64,000 nt of DNA from Asterella californica. Taxonomy: Eukaryota > Streptophyta > Marchantiopsida > Marchantiales > Aytoniaceae. The notes below the pieces were generated by a model. That model searched no databases. It saw only the letters and a list, made by a program, of their open reading frames with translations, and was not told the origin of the DNA. Position 1 is the stretch's first letter. Every line of letters begins with the position of its first letter. A program made the position numbers and the translations under genes. Of this stretch, positions 37,001 through 47,459 are shown piece by piece. The stretch covers positions 21,178,001-21,242,000 of the forward strand of contig JAYKYS010000005.1 in assembly GCA_036924285.1 (NCBI GenBank). Reading direction: 5' to 3'.

Positions 37001-39901
37001 ATAGGAGTGTTCCTTAGTTGGGGACTGGGGTTCAACATAATTTACGTGAGGTCCCTCACGTTGTCTAGCACTATTTACATCGTATGGGCGGAAAGTGCAA
37101 AGGAGTTGATGATGTTGAGGTGTTTATCATCGTATTCTGCAGGTCACTCCATTTGGATATGCTCAAATGACCTCGCTTCTAAGTTCACTGTCAGGAGGAA
37201 AGATGCTGGTTGTTCTAGAAGGAGGGTAAGGATCATAGTAACGATAGAGGCCTTTCGTGACAACTCCAGAAGAACCGATGTATGGGGTTTTTCTTCTGTG
37301 ATGCTTGGATGTGTTTGAGTCAAAGCTTGAATTCATGGGAGCATCAGCTTACAGGAATCGTTCTAATGTGCTCCAGATATAATTTGCGCTCTATATCTGC
37401 CTCAGCAGCAGCTGTGATTAAGGCAAGACTCTCTCGCGAGTAGTGCTTTTGTTCTCACAACTCGTGTTTACAAAAGGAACTGAAGTATGCAGCTATGATT
37501 ATGTCGCATTGCATTTTTGATGGCACCGTCCGTTTTCGGTCAGTCGAGCACTTGGTGATGACTAAGAGGTTAAGATATATACATGACGTTCTGCAGGTCC
37601 TCTTAGGTGACGATCCAGGACCGCTTCCAGACAATATTCAACCCACTGAAGCTGGAGCTCTTTCAATGTTCGAAGTATTTTCCGTTCAATCCCTTTACTG
37701 GCACGGTTTGCAGATACCTCTGTTCTTGCAACATTTCGCACAAGTGTCCTCCAGAGGTCACAGGAAAGGTAAGCTTCATAAGTGAGGGTTGCGCCAAAGA
37801 ATGCTTATGTTCGTTTTCTTCCGTGCTTTTGGGGAAGTCATCTAAGTAGAATGTTTTGGGGAGGTTGTCCTCGATTCGAGTGTATACTGTCAACTAAAGT
37901 TCATGCTACTGTGGTGTACTTACGGATTCTTCATGATACCTCTGGAAAGAGAGATGTGTGCAAGAAGCAGTTGAGAGTTAAGAGTCTTCGATCAGATGAA
38001 AAAGTATCTCGTCTTTTGGACATCTGTTTTGTTCCTCATTCAGTCTCTCGCCACCAGTCTGTCGACCGCAGCAAAGCTGGTTTGTTAATACAGTGTGTCA
38101 ATGAAACGTCCAACCAGGAGTCCACATTTAGGAACTATTGTGCATCGGATACACGCGCTAGAAACAAAGGATACACCAGTTACACCCTTTGACCATTCGA
38201 CCAGTCTGATTGATATTCTTTCGTCTCTTGTGATCGGGTAAAATACCCCAACCTTCGAGCAATTGTGCAAGCTTCTTTAGCTAGTTTTCTTTTCCTTCCC
38301 ATAAGAGTATGTTTAGTTTTAGTAACGAACTTGCCTTGTCACTTCCTCTTCCCTGGTGGCGGGATGCAATATTACACTGCAGAGCTTCTCTTAGGTGAGC
38401 TGGATCAGCAATTGGAGTCATCGCCGTCTGAACAAGTTGGGCAGCCAATTGGATCTCCTGCATGTTTGGGTTAAAGTCAATCAAACCAAAGCAAGGGACA
38501 CCAGGGTGCTTGTTGGTTCAATCTCTATAACCGAAGGGGCAGTTGGCCGCTTTTGTTAAAGGGATTGAATGTGCTGCTTGCGCGGGCACAGATGGTGTTA
38601 ATCCTTGCCACAGCACTGGAAAGAGGAGCTCCTTATCCAGTTTATTGTGTGAAGGTAATTGGCAGTCTGAGGCTGCCACGTGTTACTACCATCAAGGGGG
38701 ATCTTACCAGCCACGGCTACTTGTTGGAGGACACAGAATTCATTTATTTCAAATAGAACGGACTCCATTTAGCCGAGGGTTAGAATTGTAACTGCGTTAG
38801 AACAGTATAGCTCATTCCTTAGATATAGTAACATTTGTAACTCGCAATGTATGTTCGTGAGCTTCACCTTAGCTGTTTAGAATGTATAGCAATTTGAAAA
38901 TTTGCGCTTGTACTATTGGTATTTGTCTGATTCCTTTTCTGTCCTTTTCGTTTAAATCAAGGTTGTGCATGCACATTTTCTTCAAGTATTCTTTGACCTC
39001 ATGGCAAGTGCAAGGCTTCATTTCTTTTGTGCAGCTCTGCTGACAGCCAGCCTAACTTCCGTTGGTTGCCATTGTTCAGCTTGTTTTCTGTGTTGTGTCT
39101 AATGTTATTACAGTTTTACTTGGTCCATTGGTTACCTAATTTCAGACCGAGCGCCATGTCAGTAGTGTCCGTTCCAAAGTTTGGACTTCCGTTTCCAGTT
39201 TGTTTCTGGGAATTCTTCGTCACGTTTTCTCCTCGTCACGATGCCCTTGTCCCATTTCATGTATCTCTCTAGAACGTCTCGATCACATTGACAGGAGGTG
39301 AATACCCCGACGCACAGGTATCACGCCATGTGTAAGTTAATGAATGTCAGATGAATGTCACTGAGGGTAGCAGGTTATTCTCTTTCTTTTGTTTTAGTTG
39401 GAGCTTGTGCTGATTATGCTGTAGACGTCAGGCAGGGTTTTTATGCGGGGAAACAGATGGAGTTTTGGGAAGATTCTCTGCCCCTGTTTTCGCTCTACGG
39501 TTGTAGATATCTAATGACACTGCCCTAGATTTCGCCTGGAGGTTACCTTCCGAGCCTGTTCGTCCTAGTCAACCTGGAGTTTATGTTTCCTCAGTAAAGA
39601 GCATAGGAAGTATATTATATGCTCCTTTCTGTACTTGCTTTGAAGCTACACAGTGAAGTAGTGTTCCGGTGTATACCTGCAGGTTCAGTTAGTAGCTCAG
39701 GGTAGACAGCTTACGTCTGTTCTGTTTGTCCGCCATCCACGTAACAGGTCGCATAGAATTCTAATATGAGAGAGTACTTTGATGACAGGAAAGCGCTTGA
39801 GCAGGAGATCTTATGTTGGGGGTCCAGTATGGTGGAAATGGGGGCGCAGAAGAGTTGTATACTACCTATGGCAAGAAGCAGGATTTCGCACTAAATTGTG
39901 A
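28034..39901 (+). CDS. HDA15: Class II histone deacetylase with RanBP2-like zinc finger, 16 exons
   Basis: Zn-dependent nuclear lysine deacetylase of the RPD3/HDA1 class, closest to plant HDA15. Exons: 28034-28621, 29039-29156, 29439-29557, 29702-29777, 30107-30171, 30465-30520, 30929-31052, 35656-35781, 35942-35992, 36129-36197, 36551-36659, 36831-36910, 37143-37225, 37377-37422, 37597-37768, 39789-39901; all phases join, 664 residues. The ATG sits in ACCATGG. The N-terminus is acidic, with KRRR at about 150. A CX2CX10CX2C finger (Cys181, 184, 195, 198) spans the exon 1/2 join. The deacetylase domain starts near DERMLLHYE and [12 protein letters not shown]. Active site: His388-His389, zinc ligands Asp425, His427 and Asp516, Tyr556 in LEGGYN. 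The tail [12 protein letters not shown] is plant HDA15-like. Introns 3 (29558-29701) and 14 (37423-37596) begin GC. Intron 7 is 4603 bp of repeats; intron 15 is 2020 bp. Exons 2, 3 and 15-16 are the least certain. Confidence 0.9.
31053..35655. repeat. Repeat-filled intron 7 of the deacetylase gene
   Basis: Three interleaved families fill most of this intron. Family 1 carries GCTGATGAAGTCAGAGAGCA (near 32271, 32879, 33421, 33661) followed by a TTAGGT...ACCTA hairpin built on GTGTACAC (near 31255, 32345, 32955, 33500, 33745). Family 2 carries CTGCCATTCTCGACGTATGA (near 34276, 34411, 34674, 34759, 35040, 35244, 35320, 35405), usually after TACTAGAGAGTGGTCCTTGA. Family 3 carries ATCGGCACACCCTCCGGTTA (near 33262, 34130, 34568, 34906, 35108), often after a GGAAATGTG/CACATTTCC hairpin, perfect at 34102-34129. 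Copies are imperfect and the order is irregular. Confidence 0.85.
31524..31780. mobile_element. MITE-like foldback element inside HDAC intron 7
   Basis: Ends are near-perfect 16-bp inverted repeats (TATACCCTGAGGGCAT at 31524-31539, ATGCCCTCAGGTTATA at 31765-31780, one mismatch). Inside are further perfect inverted pairs: GCACACTTAGC (31553-31563) with GCTAAGTGTGC (31631-31641), and ATTGTAGGAAA (31725-31735) with TTTCCTACAAT (31743-31753). No coding capacity. TA-rich flanks would fit a Tc1/mariner-type target, but I cannot show a duplication. Confidence 0.45.
38475..38756 (+). other. Open frame in HDAC intron 15, unidentified
   Basis: A frame free of stops encodes a protein-like stretch containing [59 protein letters not shown] and ends IYFK then TAG at 38754-38756. 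Composition looks coding (alternating hydrophobic and charged runs). It lacks an ATG at its 5' end, no phase-compatible splice into exon 15 was found, and I know no family for it. It could be an alternative terminal exon, a captured fragment or chance. Confidence 0.25.
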
Positions 39902-40263
39902 GATGTTTGCTTGACTGGTGCTTGTATGTTTTACTTGTAACCCACGCGAGAGGATTGTTGAAGACGCTCATTACGCAGATGACTTATACCGTTATGCAGT
40001 CAGAGTAGTCGGAACTTGCACACTGCCTATCTACCTGTCGTCAGCACGCTCAGTAATAGGACACAGCTTATGGTCTCTAGGCGCACAAACTTAGAGCACT
40101 CAGTTTGACTCAGTTCACGTAAAACACTGCAGAGCTCACACAAAGCTTGGTGCTATCCTCTCTCTACGTCACACAGAAGTCACAATCAGATCACACACCG
40201 TGAACAGACGAGAAAGGACTCTGACGCACACAACAGTCTGGTTGCGAATGAATGCATACACAC

Positions 40264-40291
40264 TTTAGATCGTATATATATACGATCTAAA
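40264..40291. repeat. 28-bp perfect palindrome
   Basis: Fourteen bases (TTTAGATCGTATAT) are followed directly by their exact reverse complement, with no spacer. It lies about 360 bp past the HDAC stop codon. It could extrude as a cruciform or be an imprint of an excised or foldback element. Confidence 0.95.
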
Positions 40292-42155
40292 GGGATATAT
40301 ACAGGCACAAGCTGCCATTCTTCCGGACGAATCATATACAGGCACCAAAACCAGGTTAGAGATTAGAGGTCGAATTAGGGTTTTGACTACTGTCTGAGTT
40401 TTCCAAAGTAAGTCAGTCGAGCGATTCACTGTACTGCCATATCTCTATAACATAACTTACTTTGTTCCCCGTGATCTTAGATCCTCTTAAATTCTGAATC
40501 GTGCAGATAACCTCGTATTTGACTCATGGTCTCCTTCCTGGCAGGTTTCGAAGTACTAGGTAGAGACCAAGAATACGGAAGGTTTTCATCTGCATGTAGT
40601 GTGAGTTACGTCCTCAACACGGGGATTCTTTCCAGTTAAAGCAGCGCTTTGAAAAGGTTGATGGTTGGTTCATCGGAATGCTGATCAACCGAGATGGTAG
40701 AAAGAGGTGTCAGCCGATGAGTTTGGAAGGCCAATTCCAGGGTCATACTAATACCAATCAATCCGCTTCTGTCCTGTTCTGGTATCTCTATCTCCAAGCA
40801 GCAGATGTTCAAGTCGCAGACGTCAATCTTCATCGTCAGCAAGTACGAGCTTGTCCGTTACTTCTTTCGTGCGCATGTTGTAATGTAGATTGGCTCGTGT
40901 GACTTCATAAACTGCGAAGGCTTCGGTTAAGACTAGTCGTTATCGAGGTAGGGCACTTTCTTCTCTCACAGTAGTTCTTCTACGATCATGGTTCTTTGCT
41001 CGCACTGAACGACTTGTTAGGGGTATCATGGAATGAACCGTCTCAAAGAGAAGGCGCAGATTCCTTTAGAGGCTTAGGGATATATTCGGAGATTGTAAAC
41101 TGGAGTCGGTCCTTTTCCGACGCATGATAATCTGACAGCGTACAAGAGTTTACGCAGCGGAGTATGCATGTATTCCTCTCGTATTTGGTTCAAGATCTGA
41201 TGTTGCTTCTTGTTTGAAGGAAGACAATACATTCCATCCCCGTGTGGTATTTTGGGGCATGTATCTGTGCATGTCTTTTGTTTCAGTTGTTACAGATCAA
41301 GTCGAGCTTCGGACATAATGGTGCTCATTAATGTCATTTTGGCCTATGTGGGACATGACAGAAGCTAGATGCTGGTCTTACAACTCTTGTTTTTACAGCT
41401 ATGCATGTAATACTCGACAAGTAGTCAGACTTGATCCGTAGCGCAGATCTTTAGTGGACCTCTGGGTGGCACCTTTAGTGCTCTGTATCTGATACAGGGG
41501 AATTTGGACATTTACTTAGCACGAAACGGAGTTCTGAAGCACTTAGTATACGAGGTAAAAAAACGATTATAACTTTCTTCATGCTTCTCAGCGAATCTGT
41601 TCCTTTATTGCAGTCGGTCATCCAAACAGGTTCTGCGGGTACTCTCTTCGGACTTCATCGTATTCCAGAACTTTTCATGGTATAACTGGATGCTATAACT
41701 GGACCTTGGATTTAATAACTCGCAAGGAATTGGTGCCCGTTCCGCCGGCTCACTAGCCATATGCCGAGCCAAGGTCGAGTTGTCGGTACTGTGAGAGCAG
41801 GCGTTCAGGAGAATGTTGGACTGACGCGAACAGTCAGAAAGAAGATACCAGCACTTGAAATCTACGGACTTCCGGGACAACACCAAGCTGTCAAACAGTG
41901 GCGAAGTCCGGAATACTGTCATCGATGACGAACGCAATTCTGAGCAATTCTGAGCAGTTGGTACTTCGCTAGTACGGACATCTTGGGGACTTCGTGGGGA
42001 CTCGCGGGCCGGGGATGTTTCGGTCTATCCAGGTTAGAGTGGGAACTAATTTATGGACGTCTTGCTTTGAGCTTGAGGGGATGGATTTATCCTTTTAGAG
42101 AAGGTTTAAGAGACCCCAGTATTTTTTGGGAAAGTAAAACACATAAAGTTCATAA

Positions 42156-42329
42156 AGTTCTTTCCAGGGGCCAGGAGAGCTGGAAGAAGACGTCGTTGCT
42201 GAGGCTAAAGTGGGAACCCCTGTGCTCGTCAGTCTTACCATAGGGCACATCGAAGGATACATGGAGCATTTCGGTATGCCCCATGTACTTCAGGTTCAGA
42301 GCAACGAGGGTATGGTGGGTAACAAGTGA
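42156..42329 (+). other. Exon-like open stretch, unidentified
   Basis: After a pyrimidine-AG acceptor (TTCTTTCCAG at 42158-42167) an open frame of about 55 codons reads PGELEEDVVAEAKVGTPVLV then SLTIGHIEGYMEHFGMPHVL and stops at 42327-42329. The amino-acid pattern looks coding, but I find no partner exon upstream with a matching phase and no family. Possibly a terminal exon of an unseen or decayed gene. Confidence 0.25.
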
Positions 42330-44539
42330 ACGTATATAAGTAGCATTGCAAGTAGTGAATCGTAGTCCACTTAAATCGCTGATGTTAACTACCAGTAGAG
42401 TCCTGTGAGCAAGGTATGGATGCTGCATCAGATTGGCGTGTCTACTGCAAGTCATGGTATCCACAGTCGCTTGCTTAGGATAATAAAGAACGGCAAGAAT
42501 GGAGAACTTCAGTACTTTCCTAGACAAACGTTATAATAGATACCACTAGAAATTTTTAGTACTCTTTTCCCATTCAGTTCCCTCTTTGATAAGTTTCCTT
42601 GTCTTAGGATATCGCTCTTGATATCCACTCTTACTAAAAAGTGGACAAAAAATGAATCATTTGAAGTGTCCTCAGGTATAAGAGTGTGAATTTGGAAACA
42701 GACGGTTAGCTTTATTTATTCTTCTCATGTCTCTCATTGCCACCATAGCAGAAGGGGAGACGCACTTTGAATAAGGGAGTATAGTCTACGGCTACTCACC
42801 TGGGGTGAAGTGCCTAAACTCGTGTCTGGGTTTCCATGACTGAGCAGCTTTTTGGCGACAAACCTTCTGGAGCTTGACGCCCTCGCTGCAGGTACCTTCA
42901 CTCTACTTCTCGGGAAGAGTGCAATATGCAAGTTAACTTTATGCAATATGATCTGGAACGAGGAGTTTAGCATAATAGCTCAATGATGCATCCAGTACTC
43001 AAGAATCGAGTGATCAGATCTGCACCATGACAAGTTCGAGGACCGAGATGAAGGGATGGTGCCGACTTACAGGGTCATGCAAGACGACAAAAGGAGGGAA
43101 GGATGAAGTCCATCATCAATCGTACCGCCGAGAGGTAACAGCTTCCTGTGGGCCAGGTAACATTACCAGTCCATCCAAATTACATTTATTATTTTTGCGA
43201 GTCAGTAGTTTATCAGGCAAACCTCGAGCCTCGAGGGGTAAAACTCGGAGGAAGGAGCGTGATCCGGAACTTGCAATCGTATGTTTAGTCTAAAGCTGAC
43301 CGAAACTTGCACTTTCGAGTCGGTGCATATCAGGAAAAAGTTTTCTTACATTCCGAAAGTACGATATTCTCATGTTTTTTTTTTGACATTGCAAGAAATT
43401 CGAGATAAAACCCCAATCGTGTAGGTAAACTGAAGTTACTCAGTAAGCGCACTTTTGCTTTTAGAGATCGAGAAATAGAGAAAATCATTTGGGAAAAGCA
43501 TTACGCTCAGCGTCTGGCCGACCATCAGTAATCCTATACCAGCAATAGTATTTGAGTATCATGTTTGCTTTGAAAAGCTCTCGGATATGCCCACAAAAGC
43601 AGTGGCAAAGGGCCTTCATGATCAGTTGCAGGATCATAGGTAGAGGTGCGTACAACTTTGGTGTAGTTTTCACGTCCGTAGCGAAAATATTATCTCCTTC
43701 GATCGGATGAGCTATTCGATGGTAAGGACAGGGGGAAATTTAGGTGAGTCGGGAAGACTTTGTTCAGAACAGGAGCGCAATAATACTCAGTTAATAATAC
43801 TCAGTTATCTACATACCTTCGAGATCAATATATGGAGTTTGATTTAATCCAGATATCCATATGTCAGTTGCGTCCCAAGAGTTCCTTTATCGTTCCATGA
43901 TTGTATTCTTCTTCTCATGCGTGCATATATATATTCACTTACGCTAGTTCGTTACGCTAGTTCGTTATTTTATTTCGATGTCATTGATATTTTAGATGCA
44001 TTATTTTCAATTGAAAACCAAGCACGTGGCGTTGTCACTTGGTTTAGTCTCATTGAATATTAAACCTATCCTCTCGAACTCTCGGTGAATATTAAAGCTA
44101 TCCTCTCTAACTCTGGAAGATATTTGAGTCAATTTTTTTGGCACACGGTAGACATGTAGGTTATGTATAATTTAGTTCTGGCATATATCTTTGGTTCTCG
44201 TCGTGTAAGATTCGAACTCCAGCTGTGTGCATTCAGGCCGTTGCCATTGTGTCGGATGACTGCACTCATTGCGTAGTGAACATATTATGTTCATACAGTC
44301 ACCGAGTCTGTTTCTGGTGTTTTAAATTTTAAGATATCAAAAACAGAACTTGATCCTAAAAACTCTCGCACGTCGGTGTCTGACGTTCGATTTCATTTCT
44401 TAAATTAGAACAAGTGAAAAAAGAGGTTGATACTATAAACTCTAACACGTAAATTTAGAATAAAAAATTTAAACAGCGCGGAAGACACATTCACTCTGCA
44501 TGCATAGAGGCATGCATATAGAGGCATGCATATTATTCA

Positions 44540-44623
44540 CCCTCTTCCAAGTTCGGAGGAAGAGGGGGAATATTTAATTTATACCTATCCTTTCCGGCAG
44601 GAAGGGTTAGAGATAAATTAAAC
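44540..44623. repeat. Pair of adjacent hairpins, MITE-like
   Basis: CCCTCTTCC (44540-44548) pairs perfectly with GGAAGAGGG (44558-44566). Right after it, AATTTATACCTATCCTTTCC pairs with GGAAGGGTTAGAGATAAATT (about 16 of 20 positions) across a GGCA loop. Just to the left GCATGCATA occurs three times between 44499 and 44532. A non-coding foldback element is the simplest reading. Confidence 0.6.
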
Positions 44624-46199
44624 GCATCACGTATTAATGTAATTATTCAGCATAGTGCCCCGGACTTGTATCCTCTGAAGCGCGAGGATCCAGACTACAC
44701 TTATCGGTTTTTGCCTACTCTGTCCGTGTTTTCAGGCATGAGCTAACAAATAACATTTATAGAGTATTTTAATTATTTACATTTGCTTAGTATATTTTTC
44801 CACTTAACATTTATATATTTTCTGGATAACACTAAACGAGCAGCAGAGTTTCCAAAGTTCCCAGGGTTCATCGAGGGATGTATATTTACATCCCGGTTTT
44901 CACGTTTGTCTGTTTCCGCTCCCTGGCCGGAACCGCCACTGCTATGCATATTCACTCTGCATAAAATCTTGAAAGCAACTAAACTTATCTTGATGTATCG
45001 CTGGACTCTTCGATTTGCTCCATGTTAACTTATGTAGAAAGACTCTTGCAGTTGTCTTGTTTGTTTTAATTTTATATCTCTTCACACATAAACTTTCCTA
45101 CTATTAATCAGATTTAAATGTGTAGCTTGAACTGGTATTAGATGTGATATAGTCTACCACTTAGATTAAAGCACACCTACACTGATTCTTTTTAACCATG
45201 AGAAAAGGTCTAGAGAAAGAAATTAGCATCGACATCACAACCAATTAAATCAATAAATGTTTCTTTGAACCTGCAGGTTGTTTTCTTCTCCACCATACGT
45301 GCTCATCTGGTTGGAATGGATATTCCTCAATGGATTAATGTTTCACTAGGAGCTCTAGATTAACCTATCTTGTTAGTTATCGACCTCGATGAAAGTTGAT
45401 TCAAGTCGATGATTGTCAAAATCATGAATTCGTAATTGTAGTAAATGTTTCAAATTAATTATGATGGATCAACGATGGTTGATTAATTGATCAAACAGAT
45501 TTAGTAGTCAAGACGGAAAACCTTGAGAGAACTTTGAATGCTGAAGACGAGAATGTATGTTGACAACAAAGGATTTAATACAGTTGTGACTTGGTGACCA
45601 ACCTGAGATTTATCAGTTTCAAAATTAGGGCTATTGTATCCAAAGCTAAACCCAGTGTGCCGCATCTTCCAACCGCCGGTCGTACATTTGCAAGAGTTCA
45701 GTTGGGGTTGTTGTTGTAGCTCGGTGTAGACTTGTTGCAAGAGATTGCTACTTGATGAGAATCGATGCTCAACATATTTGGCGTTGCATCGTTGTTTGAG
45801 TGTGGATCACTACATGGTGAGTTGTTCGGTGAGAACTGCTGCTCGATGGACTCTCGATGGAGACCGCTGCTTGTATATTTGCTTGAAAGGACTGCTGGTG
45901 GAGATCGTTGCTTGGATTGCTGCTCGAAAGGACTTTTTATGGATCGTTGCTTAGAGACGTATTTGCTAGATGGGCTAGTCAATGATGATTTTTGAAAGAC
46001 GTAGATTGGATGTGCAAATTTGAAATAAAAAATGCATTCATTTTTGGAGGTGACTGTCAAATGTCAAATGTCAAACATTCTTTGGTTGAATGTTGGAGTC
46101 ATTTGCTATTTTAAATGTGTTAAATATATATATTTTGTTAGAATGATCAAAAAACATTGAAATGATTGAGTCGTTTGTGGGTCGGAATGCTATAATGTC

Positions 46200-46460
46200 A
46201 GATTGTCGAGTTTATTTTAATTTATTCTCGCAAGTCATTTTATCCGTGATGGATGATCATTGTTTTTTCTTGACTATCCATAATAGATAATTATTTATCG
46301 ATAGTAATCATTGTATGGATTTCTACAGATTAGTTGAAAACAAGATGATCCATGTGTGGATCTCCTTATTTTCACCATCAAATGTTTAGTATGTGGTCCA
46401 TCATGGATCACAATTTGATCATTGTTAGTTAGTGATCCATGAGGATGGATCAACCTTTTG
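46200..46460. repeat. Cluster of inverted GGATCA/TGATCC words
   Basis: The stretch is dense in TGGATCA, GATCCAT and ATGATC words in both orientations, including the quasi-palindrome GTGGTCCATCATGGATCAC (46394-46412) and GATCCATGTGTGGATC. No gene. It precedes the 44-bp minisatellite and may be part of the same LTR-like region. Confidence 0.5.
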
Positions 46461-46885
46461 TAACAATCTGTGGAGAATCATTGCTTAGAAACACCTCATT
46501 CACAATTCAAAATTGTAATCACGTTTAAACCATCATGTGTTAAGCTTGTAAGGATTGGACCATATATCACTAACACAAACCTGATGTCGCTGCCCATATC
46601 AAGTGAGGGTCCAAACCAAGCTGATGTAATAAGAGAAAGTAATAAGAGTAATATTAAGAACATCGAGGAAGATGTTATTGATCAATACGGACTCTTGATT
46701 ATCTTTCATATTGTTTGTCATAGTAAATCATATAATTTATCTAAGTGATACTAGATTTACTGGATTGTAGATATGTTTTTTATTGTAAACTAAAAGTAAT
46801 AAAAGCATTGGAATAACAACACTCAATTATGCAAAAAGATTTACTTGAGCACTATTATCCCTTCAGGAAATAAACAATATTTGAA

Positions 46886-47412
46886 TGACTCCTCACTAGG
46901 ACCTATTACTGAGTTAAATCGCTTAGAGGACGACGTCACTCCGAGGATCATTACTAAGTAGATCACTCAAGAGATGATGTCACTCCGGGTGTCACTATGA
47001 GTAGATCTCTCAAGAAATGACATCATATGGAGACTCATCACTGAGTAGATCACTCAGGGGATGATGTCATTTTTTGAGTCCTTGTTGTGTAAAACATGCA
47101 AGGGATGACATCACTTCGGGAGTCAACACTGAGTAGATCACTCAAGAGATGACATCACTTCGGGAGTCACTACTGAGTTGATCTTTCAAGGGATGACGTC
47201 ATACTGAGACTCATCATTGAATCATCACTCAAGCGATGATGTCACCTCAAGAGTCTCTGCTGAGTAAAACAAATAAAGGATGACATCAGGATAGGGTTCG
47301 TTATGGAGTCAATTGCTCAAGTGATGATGTGACACCGCGGCTCATCACTGTGTAAATCACTCAAAGGATGACGTCACCCTCGGGACTCTTGCCAAGAAAA
47401 ATCTTGGATGAT
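46886..47412. repeat. 44-bp minisatellite, 12 copies, each with a TGACGTCA-like palindrome
   Basis: Phase-locked octamers start at 46931, 46975, 47018, 47062, 47106, 47150, 47194, 47237, 47281, 47325 and 47369 (spacing 43 or 44), and a diverged copy starts at 46886. The unit is TGAYRTCACTYCGGGAGTCA followed by a CTGAGTAGATCACTCAAGRG-type half. TGACGTCA is the symmetric site bound by CREB/TGA-type bZIP factors. The octamer is the best-kept part of the unit. The array ends directly at a perfect hairpin. Confidence 0.95.
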
Positions 47413-47451
47413 CCCGGTGTGTTTGTGAAAGACACCGGGATCATCCAAGAT
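47401..47451. repeat. Perfect 20-bp inverted repeat with 11-nt loop
   Basis: Arm ATCTTGGATGATCCCGGTGT (47401-47420) and its exact reverse complement at 47432-47451 enclose GTTTGTGAAAG. It begins where the last 44-bp unit ends. Perfect pairing in otherwise decayed DNA suggests a recent origin or selection. It could be a small-RNA hairpin, a foldback element tip or a terminal structure of an LTR. Confidence 0.95.
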
Positions 47452-47459
47452 GAGTAGTT

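Larger units (their letters stand above)
39902..46200. other. Intergenic stretch with palindromes and short duplications
   Basis: No confident gene in 6.3 kb. It holds the 3' flank of the deacetylase gene, a string near 40310 (CTGCCATTCTTCCGGACGAA) that echoes one near 32210 in HDAC intron 7, a 28-bp palindrome, one exon-like open stretch (42156-42329), hairpins at 44540-44620 and many short tandem duplications. The minus-strand frame at 45698-46060 comes from degenerate GATCGTTGCTTGG-like repeats on the plus strand and is not a gene. Confidence 0.4.

Noticed and set aside
45698..46060. 120-codon minus-strand ORF
   Set aside because: Ser/Asn/Gln-rich text from degenerate tandem repeats; no domain, splice site or context.
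46886..47412. CRISPR array
   Set aside because: There are no unique spacers: the whole 44-bp unit repeats. The surrounding genes are clearly plant nuclear.
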